This document shows positions 7,990 to 14,576 of a DNA stretch of 16,635 nt, in pieces (positions within the stretch are counted from its first letter, which is position 1; every line of letters starts with the position of its first letter). Both the position numbers and the translations under genes were made by a program. Location of the stretch: the NCBI GenBank assembly GCA_900548615.1, contig URKW01000048.1, positions 1 through 16,635 on the forward strand, read 5' to 3'. Under the pieces are notes generated by a model. That model made no database searches. It was not told the origin of the DNA and saw only the letters and a list, made by a program, of their open reading frames with translations. The stretch comes from an uncultured Eubacteriales bacterium. GTDB taxonomy: Bacteria > Bacillota > Clostridia > Oscillospirales > Oscillospiraceae.

Positions 7990-8077
7990 TTATGTATTTT
8001 GCCAATCTTTTAACAATTCTTTGTGGATTATACCGAGTTGCAGTTTAAATGAGCAAAGTGACAGACAATTTACGGCA

Positions 8078-8102
8078 GAAAAAGTGCCCGCTTTTGGCGG
8101 GC
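8078..8102 (-). terminator. Rho-independent terminator after the small-gene pair
   Basis: On the minus strand GCCCGC and GCGGGC pair over a 5-nt loop (8086-8102), followed by ACTTTTT. It lies beyond the repeat copy at 8122-8254 and just upstream of the had promoters, so it should stop transcripts of the two small genes from entering the had operon. Confidence 0.75.
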
Positions 8103-8121
8103 GGTTGGGGAGATGATTTTA

Positions 8122-8254
8122 GGCCCCCTCTGACGAGGGGGCTGTCGAGCGTATGCGAGACTGGGGGAGAGACCCGTATTTTGCCGCACCTCTTGCGTTT
8201 ATCGTCTCTCCCTCCGGCGCTTTGCGCCACCTCCCTCGTCAGAGGGAGGCTTTG
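8122..8254. repeat. MITE-like palindromic repeat, copy 1
   Basis: This 133-bp unit recurs at 10489-10621 in the same orientation with 7 mismatches by my count, all in the middle half. Its ends form an imperfect inverted repeat: GCCCCCTCTGACGAGGGGGC at 8123-8142 against 8230-8250. Inner arms at 8163-8173 and 8204-8214 also pair, and a GGCGC-TTT-GCGCC hairpin lies at 8216-8228. Each outer end is itself palindromic. There is no credible gene inside. It lies in the 3' region of the small gene ending at 8265. It looks like a non-autonomous mobile palindrome or an extragenic repeat family. Confidence 0.85.
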
Positions 8255-8264
8255 AAATGCCGCG

Positions 8265-8480
8265 TCAGGATAACCCCTCCAGATCCTGCTTGTCCAGATG
8301 CATTTTCCGCCACTGGCGGGGCAGGCCCGGCGCGATGAGGGGAAACACATTCTCCGTGTCGGCGGTGGGCTGGATATTATAGGTGCCGTACCTATTGATC
8401 AGATCCTTCACGTTCTCCGGCGGGGAGGAAAACGCGTGAACGTCCGGCGTGGCGTCGTGGGGAAAGGGCTGCTTTTCCAT
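8265..8480 (-). CDS. Small hypothetical protein, 71 aa
   Basis: I do not recognise this protein. It is hydrophilic with several prolines, starts MEKQPFPHDATPDVHAFSSP, and has no signal peptide, membrane segment or cysteine. It looks real because it has a ribosome site (AGAGGTG, 6 nt before the ATG at 8480), codon use like its neighbours and a terminator downstream. A GTG nine bases upstream is in frame, but it lies inside the ribosome site and is less likely. That site forms one arm of an 11-bp hairpin (8487-8515) that should affect translation. The gene follows another small gene on the same strand, and the two may form a unit. Confidence 0.6.
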   Translation of the reverse strand: MEKQPFPHDATPDVHAFSSPPENVKDLINRYGTYNIQPTADTENVFPLIAPGLPRQWRKMHLDKQDLEGLS

Positions 8481-8515
8481 AAAAATCACCTCTGCCCCTA
8501 GTGTGGGCAGAGGTG
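8481..8515 (-). terminator. Terminator-like hairpin covering the ribosome site of the 71-aa gene
   Basis: On the minus strand CACCTCTGCCC (8505-8515) pairs perfectly with GGGCAGAGGTG (8487-8497) over a 7-nt loop, then ATTTTT runs into the start codon at 8480. This has the shape of an intrinsic terminator for the upstream 66-aa gene, and its 3' arm contains the ribosome site of the next gene. It could be a terminator with readthrough, an attenuator or a translational lock. Confidence 0.65.
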
Positions 8516-8531
8516 GAAAAAGTATGTGTGG

Positions 8532-8732
8532 TTATTTTTTGTAAATCTCGGCGTCGAAGTCCCGGACGCGCTCGTCACGCTTCACGTCCTGCACGTAGAC
8601 CACGTTGGTCTCGTCAAAGGCTAGGCGCATGGCGAAATCCTTGGCCTCGTAAATATCGTTGGTCTGGAAGAAATCCCGGAATTCCTCCTCATTGATACGC
8701 CGCCACATGATATGGAAACGGTAGGGCTCCAT
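8532..8732 (-). CDS. Small hypothetical protein, 66 aa
   Basis: I do not recognise the family. The protein is charged (many D, E, R and K), begins MEPYRFHIMWRRINEEEF, and looks like a small soluble alpha/beta protein with no membrane segment or cysteine. Support for a real gene is strong: AAGGAGG lies 6 nt before the ATG and a good promoter (TTGCTT-17-TATACT) lies at 8765-8793. It is divergent from the UPF0371 gene and is followed by the hairpin at 8481-8515 and a second small gene. No function can be assigned. Confidence 0.75.
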   Translation of the reverse strand: MEPYRFHIMWRRINEEEFRDFFQTNDIYEAKDFAMRLAFDETNVVYVQDVKRDERVRDFDAEIYKK

Positions 8733-8764
8733 AAATGTCCTCCTTCAAAATGGGGTGTATTTTC

Positions 8765-8793
8765 CAGTATATCGCGTCGGCGGGAAAAAAGCA
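8765..8793 (-). promoter_or_regulatory. Promoter of the small-gene pair
   Basis: On the minus strand TTGCTT (8788-8793), a 17-bp spacer and TATACT (8765-8770) sit about 25 bp upstream of the AAGGAGG site of the 66-aa gene. The -10 matches five of six consensus bases; the -35 is weaker. Confidence 0.6.
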
Positions 8794-8886
8794 ACGGTAG
8801 CTTTCGCTAAAATTGGACGAAATATTTCTCCATATTTCAGGGGCGCGAATTTGAATAAACCGCTTTTCTCCCGGCGGCGGATGGGG

Positions 8887-8892
8887 TATAAT
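8887..8892 (+). promoter_or_regulatory. Candidate -10 hexamer for the UPF0371 gene
   Basis: A perfect TATAAT lies 34 bp before the chosen start of the UPF0371 gene. No good -35 is seen at 16-18 bp upstream, so this is tentative. A second TATAAT at 8904-8909 is too close to the start codon and lacks a -35. Confidence 0.4.
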
Positions 8893-8926
8893 ACCCTCCA
8901 TATTATAATAATGGGGGAATATGGGG

Positions 8927-10408
8927 ATGAAACTGGGTTTCGACAACGAGAAGTACCTGACCATGCAGGCGGAGCACATCCGCCAGCGCCGCGCACAGTT
9001 CGGCGGAAAGCTGTATCTGGAGTTCGGCGGCAAGCTGTTTGACGACCATCACGCCAGCCGCGTGCTGCCGGGGTTCCAGCCGGACAGCAAGATCCGCATG
9101 CTGGGCACCATGAAGGACGAGGTGGAGATCGTGGTGGCCATCTGCGCCGGGGATATCGAAAAGAGCAAGATGCGGGGCGATCTGGGTATCTCCTATGACG
9201 AGGACGTGCTGCGGCTTATTGACGTGTTCCGCTCGCTGGGCTTCTATGTGGGCAGCGTGGTCATCACCCAGTACGCCGGGCAGCCCAACGCCGAGGCCTT
9301 CATCAAGCGGCTGGAGTCGCTGGGTGTGAAGAGTTACAAGCATTATCCCATTGCGGGATATCCCTCCGATGTGGCCCACGTGGTGTCCGACGAGGGGCTG
9401 GGCCGCAACGAGTACATCGAGACCAGCCGCAGCGTGGTGGTGGTCACCGCGCCCGGCCCCGGCAGCGGCAAAATGGCCACCTGCCTGAGCCAGCTGTACC
9501 ATGAGCACAAGCGGGGCATCCGGGCGGGCTACGCCAAGTATGAGACCTTTCCCATCTGGAACCTGCCCCTGAAGCACCCCGTCAATCTGGCCTATGAGGC
9601 CGCTACCGCCGACCTGAACGATGTGAACATGATCGACCCCTTCCATCTGGAGGCCTACGGCGAGACCACCGTCAACTATAACCGGGATGTGGAGGTGTTC
9701 CCCGTTCTGAACGCCATGTTCCAGAAGATTCAGGGCGAGTCCCCCTACAAGTCCCCCACGGATATGGGGGTGAATATGGCAGGCTTCGGCATCGTGGATG
9801 ACGAGGTGTGCTGCGAGGCCAGCCGCCACGAGATCGTGCGGCGGTACTTCACCGCTGCCTGCGACCGGGTGAAGGGCAAGTGCGACGAGAGCGTGGTGCG
9901 CAAGCTGGAGCTGCTGATGCAGCAGGCTCACGTGTCGCCGGAGCAGTGTCCCGCCGTGGTGGCCAGCCTGAAGAAAGCGGAGGAGACCGGCACGGTGTCC
10001 GGCGCCCTGACGCTGCCGGACGGCACGGTGGTGACGGGCAAGACCTCGTCGCTGCTGGGTGCTTCTGCGGCGCTGCTGCTGAACGCGCTGAAGTATCTGG
10101 CGGGCATCGACCATAAGCTGGAGCTGATCCCCGCGTCGGTCATCGCACCCATCAGCAAGACCAAGATCGAGTATCTGGGCCATCATAATCCCCGGCTGCA
10201 CTCGGACGAGGTGCTGCTGGCGCTGTCCATCTCCGGGTTGAGCAATCCGCTGGCGGCTATGGTGCAGGCGCAGCTGAAGAATCTGAAGGGCTGCGACGCG
10301 CATTTCTCCGTCATCATCTCCGAAGAGGACGTGAAGCTCTATAAGCGGCTGGGGATCAACGTCAGCTGTGAGCCAAAGTATGAGATCAAGAAGCTGTATC
10401 ATAAGTAA
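8927..10408 (+). CDS. UPF0371 (DUF1846) family protein
   Basis: The 493-residue product matches the DUF1846/UPF0371 family in length and in its start, MKLGFDNEKYLTMQAEHI. It contains a P-loop-like GPGSGKMATCLSQL at residues 177-190 in a strand-rich context (SVVVVTAPGPGSGK), and LYLEFGGKLFDDHHASRVLPGF near the N-terminus. Structures exist for the family but, as far as I know, no established reaction; the loop suggests nucleotide or phosphate binding. I chose the ATG at 8927 over the one two codons upstream because the family starts there and the G-rich ribosome site is better spaced. The gene stands alone, ended by a strong terminator, and is divergent from two small unknown genes. Confidence 0.9.
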   Translation: MKLGFDNEKYLTMQAEHIRQRRAQFGGKLYLEFGGKLFDDHHASRVLPGFQPDSKIRMLGTMKDEVEIVVAICAGDIEKSKMRGDLGISYDEDVLRLIDVFRSLGFYVGSVVITQYAGQPNAEAFIKRLESLGVKSYKHYPIAGYPSDVAHVVSDEGLGRNEYIETSRSVVVVTAPGPGSGKMATCLSQLYHEHKRGIRAGYAKYETFPIWNLPLKHPVNLAYEAATADLNDVNMIDPFHLEAYGETTVNYNRDVEVFPVLNAMFQKIQGESPYKSPTDMGVNMAGFGIVDDEVCCEASRHEIVRRYFTAACDRVKGKCDESVVRKLELLMQQAHVSPEQCPAVVASLKKAEETGTVSGALTLPDGTVVTGKTSSLLGASAALLLNALKYLAGIDHKLELIPASVIAPISKTKIEYLGHHNPRLHSDEVLLALSISGLSNPLAAMVQAQLKNLKGCDAHFSVIISEEDVKLYKRLGINVSCEPKYEIKKLYHK

Positions 10409-10422
10409 ATAATTGTTTTATA

Positions 10423-10460
10423 ACATAAAAACCAGGCGGTTTTCCGCCTGGTTTTTATGT
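10423..10460. terminator. Strong bidirectional terminator after the UPF0371 gene
   Basis: A perfect 17-bp stem (ACATAAAAACCAGGCGG and its complement) with a TTTT loop lies 14 bp after the stop codon. The A and T runs at both ends let it work in either direction, so it can also stop transcripts coming from spoIIID on the opposite strand. Confidence 0.9.
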
Positions 10461-10488
10461 TGTGGATGGGTGTGGGGAGAAAGGAGAT

Positions 10489-10621
10489 GGCCCCCTCTGA
10501 CGAGGGGGCTGTCGAGCGCATGCGAGACTGGGGGAGAGACCGGTGTTTTGCCGAATCCCTTGTGTTTATCGTCTCTCCCTCCGGCGCTTTGCGCCACCTC
10601 CCTCGTCAGAGGGAGGCTTTG
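10489..10621. repeat. MITE-like palindromic repeat, copy 2
   Basis: This is the second copy of the 133-bp element at 8122-8254, in the same orientation and exactly the same length. The outer about 50 bases on each side are nearly identical between copies, while differences fall in the loop-side middle, as expected if pairing arms are maintained. It lies between the UPF0371 terminator and the 3' end of spoIIID, an intergenic site between converging genes. The remaining 57 bp to spoIIID contain only a weak GCGGTGC/GCACCGC inverted repeat. Confidence 0.85.
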
Positions 10622-10678
10622 GTGCGGTGCATCACAAGGGTCCGCAGCACCGCCACGCGGGTATATGGCACCATTGGC

Positions 10679-10945
10679 TTATATCCCCTTGTATTTCCGG
10701 CGGGTGGCGAGGCCGCCCCGGATGTGCCGCTGCGCCTTGTTTTCGTCCAGCAGCGCCTTTACTTGCAGCCACAGCGGGCGGTTGTACAGCGGCAGCCGTT
10801 CACTGATGTCCTTGTGGACGGTGGACTTGCTGATACCGAATTTTTTGGCGGCGGCCCGCACCGTCGTTTGGTTCTCTATCAGGTAAAGAGCCAGTTCTTC
10901 GGCCCGTTGCTCCAGATTTTCTTTGATAGCGCACCACTCCTTCAA
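10679..10945 (-). CDS. spoIIID: Stage III sporulation transcriptional regulator SpoIIID
   Basis: The product is about 82-88 residues and nearly entirely the SpoIIID domain: TTVRAAAKKFGISKSTVHKD is a close match to the helix-turn-helix of the Bacillus protein, and RHIRGGLATRRKYK matches its basic C-terminus. SpoIIID adjusts mother-cell gene expression between sigma-E and sigma-K during sporulation. The start is unusual. There is no ATG; the given start is a TTG at 10945 without a ribosome site of its own. A good AAGGAG lies just after it, 9 nt before an ATC at 10927, and starting there gives exactly the Bacillus N-terminal spacing. CATATAGT upstream resembles a sigma-E -10 but has no clear -35. 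Confidence 0.93.
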   Translation of the reverse strand: MKEWCAIKENLEQRAEELALYLIENQTTVRAAAKKFGISKSTVHKDISERLPLYNRPLWLQVKALLDENKAQRHIRGGLATRRKYKGI

Positions 10946-11022
10946 GCAGTACCACTATATGAGCGCAGCGGCGGGAAAAGAACGGAGAACGGGGCTTTTC
11001 AGGGGAGTTTTTAATAATTAAA

Positions 11023-11039
11023 CGATTGCTTTGCAAGCG
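11023..11039 (-). terminator. Weak terminator-like hairpin after the aldolase gene
   Basis: On the minus strand CGCTTGC and GCAATCG pair with one mismatch over an AAA loop, followed by TTTAATT. It lies 10 bp past the aldolase stop. The stem is short, so termination before spoIIID may be incomplete. Confidence 0.35.
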
Positions 11040-11048
11040 AAAACAGAC

Positions 11049-11813
11049 TTATTTTGCCGCGGCGATCTGGGCGCGTACCCCGCTGATGAGCAGCATGGCA
11101 TCCAGACTCATGGCCACGCCGTCATAGCCCTGAGCAAAACGGGCGGCGGAGGCGGCTCCGTCGCCGGTGAAGATCAGGCAGGGCTTTCCTGCGGCGTGAC
11201 AGGCGGCAAGGATGCGCTCCAGCGCCGCCTTGAACTGGGGGTTCTCGAAATCGCCGGGCATGCCCATGGAGATGGACAGGTCAAAGGGGCCGATGAAGAT
11301 GCCGTCCACCCCCTCCGTGGCGGCGATGGCTTCAATATCTGCCAGCGCTTCCGCTGTTTCGCACTGAGGGATCACCAGCGTTTCGGCATTGAAGTGGGCC
11401 ATGGTGTCCAGCACGCTGCCCTGGGGGTCGGTGCCCCAGCCGTCCTTGCGGGAAGGGCAGAAGCCCCGCTGACCTATCGGGGCGTATTTGGCAAAGCGGA
11501 CGATGCGGCGCACGTCCTCAACGCTGCGGACGTCGGGGATGATAAGACCCTGCACGCCCACATCCAGCAGCTTCAGGATGGCGGGACGGCTGATCTCCCG
11601 CACCCGTGCCAGTGGCGTGACGCCCCGCAGCTCGGCGGCCCGTACCATGTCGGCGGTGGTCTCGGCCTCTACGGGACTGTGCTCGTTGTCCAGAATCACG
11701 AAATCCAGCCCCGCGCAGCCCAGACATTCCACCACGGCGGCGCTGCCGGTGCCTACGAAGGTGCCCAGCGGGCGCTTGCCCTGTGCCAGCTTTTCTTTTA
11801 ATGTATTGTGCAT
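11049..11813 (-). CDS. HpcH/HpaI family aldolase
   Basis: This 254-residue protein is a class II pyruvate-type aldolase of the HpcH/HpaI (2,4-dihydroxyhept-2-enedioate aldolase) family. Visible motifs are GLDFVILDNEHSP with H45 as likely base, GVQGLIIPDVRS (86-97), IGQRGFCPSRKDGWG (113-127), PQCETAEAL with E152, and EGVDGIFIGPFDLSISMG with D178; E152 and D178 should bind the divalent metal. Such enzymes split or join 4-hydroxy-2-oxoacids using pyruvate or a related oxoacid and are often promiscuous, so the true substrate is unknown. AAGGAGG lies 8 nt before the ATG. It has its own promoter (11851-11879), is isolated from marR by a terminator, and shows no link to neighbouring pathways. Confidence 0.9.
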   Translation of the reverse strand: MHNTLKEKLAQGKRPLGTFVGTGSAAVVECLGCAGLDFVILDNEHSPVEAETTADMVRAAELRGVTPLARVREISRPAILKLLDVGVQGLIIPDVRSVEDVRRIVRFAKYAPIGQRGFCPSRKDGWGTDPQGSVLDTMAHFNAETLVIPQCETAEALADIEAIAATEGVDGIFIGPFDLSISMGMPGDFENPQFKAALERILAACHAAGKPCLIFTGDGAASAARFAQGYDGVAMSLDAMLLISGVRAQIAAAK

Positions 11814-11850
11814 TGCGTGTTCCTCCTTATGTCAAATGGTATTTGGCTGT

Positions 11851-11879
11851 ATTGTACGCCAAACAGGCCGCCGCCGCAA
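11851..11879 (-). promoter_or_regulatory. Promoter of the aldolase gene with an overlapping palindrome
   Basis: On the minus strand TTGCGG (11874-11879), a 17-bp spacer and TACAAT (11851-11856) form a fair sigma-A promoter. The inverted repeat TTTGGC...GCCAAA (11842-11863) brackets the -10, and a second palindrome CAAAT-GGT-ATTTG lies at 11833-11845. Either could be an operator. Confidence 0.5.
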
Positions 11880-11900
11880 GAGGGGAATGCGGGGAATGCG

Positions 11901-11933
11901 GAAAAGCCGGATCATTTGGCGATCCGGCTTTTC
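11901..11933. terminator. Terminator between marR and the aldolase gene
   Basis: GAAAAGCCGGATC and its complement form a perfect 13-bp stem over a 7-nt loop, 18 bp past the marR stop. The A and T runs make it symmetric. Two tandem copies of GGGGAATGCG adjoin it at 11882-11901. Confidence 0.8.
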
Positions 11934-11951
11934 TGTTTGTGAGAGAAGTAA

Positions 11952-12386
11952 TTATTGCGCGGCCAGCTCGTTGGCCTGTTCGGCGATGTGCAGCAGGTCG
12001 CTCCGCAGCGTTTGCAGCTGCTCGGCGCTGATGCCCCGCGTTACCAGACGGTTGGTCTCTTCAATCAGCGCCTCGATGGGCTTTTGCAGAGCGCGGCCCG
12101 CGTCCGTCAGGCAGACGATGATGCGGCGGCGATCCGTTTTGCAGTATTCCCGGACGATCAGAGATTTTTCCTCCAGACGGCCCATAATGCCGGTAACGGT
12201 AGAGGAGTCCAGACACAGGTGCTGGGCCAGCTGGGAGGGAGCCTGCTCGTCCTCGTCCCACAGGCATTTCAGCAGCGCGTACTGGATGGGCGTGACATTG
12301 AACTGCTGAAGCTGCTTTTTGAAGCACAGAAACACGGCGTTCTGCACGTTGGTCAACATGAAGTTGATACATTCATTCAATTGCAT
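11952..12386 (-). CDS. MarR family transcriptional regulator
   Basis: The 144-residue product has the MarR winged-helix layout: N-terminal dimer helix, LTNVQNAVFLCFKKQLQQFNVTPIQYALLKCLWDE, recognition region PSQLAQHLCLDSSTVTGIMGRLEEKSLI, the wing VREYCKTDRRRIIVCLTDAG with the family's D-x-R motif, and a C-terminal dimer helix. I chose the ATG at 12386, 7 nt after a GGGGGA site; an in-frame start 36 nt upstream adds residues from the promoter region and is unlikely. It is divergent from the acd-etfBA-crt operon, with a perfect palindrome inside its own promoter, so it probably represses itself and controls that operon, perhaps sensing an acyl-CoA or an aromatic acid. The ligand is a guess. Confidence 0.92.
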   Translation of the reverse strand: MQLNECINFMLTNVQNAVFLCFKKQLQQFNVTPIQYALLKCLWDEDEQAPSQLAQHLCLDSSTVTGIMGRLEEKSLIVREYCKTDRRRIIVCLTDAGRALQKPIEALIEETNRLVTRGISAEQLQTLRSDLLHIAEQANELAAQ

Positions 12387-12417
12387 AAAAAAATCCCCCA
12401 ATATAAACGATACCACT

Positions 12418-12447
12418 ATCATAACGGAAAATTGCGCAATTTGTCAA
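12418..12447 (-). promoter_or_regulatory. marR promoter
   Basis: On the minus strand TTGACA (12442-12447), an 18-bp spacer and TATGAT (12418-12423) make a strong sigma-A promoter, about 30 bp upstream of the marR start codon. The spacer is almost filled by the palindrome at 12429-12442. Confidence 0.8.
12429..12442. promoter_or_regulatory. Perfect 14-bp palindrome inside the marR promoter (candidate operator)
   Basis: AAATTGCGCAATTT is a perfect palindrome between the -35 and -10 of the marR promoter. MarR proteins bind palindromes of this kind of length, and this position would block RNA polymerase, so self-repression is likely. Confidence 0.55.
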
Positions 12448-12459
12448 TGCAAAAAATAA

Positions 12460-12471
12460 TTTGTATACAAA
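12460..12471. promoter_or_regulatory. Perfect 12-bp palindrome upstream of the acd promoter (candidate operator)
   Basis: TTTGTATACAAA ends 7 bp before the -35 of the acd operon and lies between the two divergent -35 boxes. It differs in sequence from the palindrome at 12429-12442 but shares an AT-rich TTG...CAA arm pattern. It could bind MarR or another regulator. Confidence 0.5.
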
Positions 12472-12478
12472 GAATACG

Positions 12479-12507
12479 TTGACAAACAATTGGAAAACAA
12501 GTAAAAT
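12479..12507 (+). promoter_or_regulatory. Promoter of the acd-etfBA-crt operon
   Basis: TTGACA (12479-12484), a 17-bp spacer and TAAAAT (12502-12507) give a near-consensus sigma-A promoter. The leader to the start codon is about 35-40 nt and ends in GGAGG, 6 nt before the ATG. Confidence 0.85.
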
Positions 12508-12550
12508 AAAAACGCGAACCTGCAACCAATTCTACTTACGGAGGTAAGCT

Positions 12551-13756
<1,206 letters not shown>

Positions 13757-13772
13757 GGAGGGGGAGAAGCAT

Positions 13773-14561
13773 ATGAAGATCGTTGTTTGCATCAAGCAGG
13801 TTCCCGATACCGCCGAGGTAAAGCTGGATCCCAAGACCAACACCCTGATCCGCGAGGGCGTGCCCAGCATCATCAACCATGACGACAAGGCCGGTCTGGA
13901 GGCCGCGTTGCGGCTGCGCGAGCAGGTGGGCGGCACCATTACCGTGGTGTGCATGGGCCCGCCCCAGGCGGATGTGGCTTTGCGGGAAGCGCTGGCCATG
14001 GGCGCGGATGAGGCCTATCTGCTGTCCGCCCGTGAGTTCGGCGGCTCCGACACCTATGCCACCGCCACCATCATCGCCGCGGCGCTGAAGAAGACCGGGT
14101 TCGATCTGGTCATCACCGGCCGTCAGGCCATCGACGGCGACACCGCACAGGTAGGCCCTCAGATCGCCGAGCAGCTGGGCGTGCCCCAGGTCAGCTATGC
14201 CGAGGAGCTGACGCTGGAGGACGGCAGCGTAGTGGTCAAGCGCCAGTTTGAGGATCAGGCCCACATGCTAAAGGTGCAGCTGCCCTGTCTGGTGACGGCG
14301 CTGTCCGAGCTGGACGAGCCCCGGTACATGTCCACCTGGGGTATCGTGGACGCCTATGAGAAGGATGTTACGGTGTGGGGCTTCGACGACCTGAAGGATG
14401 CGCTGAACCCTGAATGGATCGGCCTGAAGGGTTCTCCCACCAACGTGTTCATGTCCTTCGGCAAGCAGGCCAAGGCGGCGGGCACGGTGCTGAAGGGTCT
14501 CAGCGCCGACGAGGCCGTGGCGGCCATTATGGACAAGCTGATCCAGCGCCACATCATCTGA
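13773..14561 (+). CDS. etfB: Electron transfer flavoprotein beta subunit (second copy)
   Basis: The 262-residue product begins MKIVVCIKQVPDTAEVKLDP and carries TGRQAIDGDTAQVGPQIAEQ at about residues 115-134, the same nucleotide-site form as the copy at 333-1133, again consistent with a bifurcating-type Etf. Its partner should be the acyl-CoA dehydrogenase immediately upstream (16-nt gap) and the EtfA immediately downstream (15-nt gap). The start follows an AGGAGGGGG site. The two EtfB proteins share the N-terminal motif, GGSDTYAT and the GDTAQVGPQ region but differ widely elsewhere, so each probably serves its own dehydrogenase. Confidence 0.94.
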   Translation: MKIVVCIKQVPDTAEVKLDPKTNTLIREGVPSIINHDDKAGLEAALRLREQVGGTITVVCMGPPQADVALREALAMGADEAYLLSAREFGGSDTYATATIIAAALKKTGFDLVITGRQAIDGDTAQVGPQIAEQLGVPQVSYAEELTLEDGSVVVKRQFEDQAHMLKVQLPCLVTALSELDEPRYMSTWGIVDAYEKDVTVWGFDDLKDALNPEWIGLKGSPTNVFMSFGKQAKAAGTVLKGLSADEAVAAIMDKLIQRHII

Positions 14562-14576
14562 CAGGAGGGACAAGAG

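Noticed and set aside
7904..8005. N-terminal extension of the activator to 8005
   Set aside because: It would translate through the consensus promoter and the palindrome; the ATG at 7903 has a good ribosome site and the expected family start.
8049..8350. Short frames within repeat copy 1, and similar ones in copy 2 (10413-11014)
   Set aside because: The same peptide pieces appear in both copies only because the DNA repeat is copied; stop positions and flanks differ and there is no translation signal.
8689..9033. A 114-residue minus-strand frame across the divergent promoter region
   Set aside because: It overlaps both the 66-aa gene and the start of the UPF0371 gene, reads through their promoters, and lacks a ribosome site.
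8903..10402. A 499-residue minus-strand frame opposite the UPF0371 gene
   Set aside because: It has His/Gln/Leu-rich shadow composition and no motif; the plus strand has a recognised family with start, stop and terminator.
10800..11036. A 78-residue minus-strand frame overlapping the start of spoIIID, considered as a frameshifted extension
   Set aside because: It shows no similarity to SpoIIID or another family, and the SpoIIID domain is complete without it.
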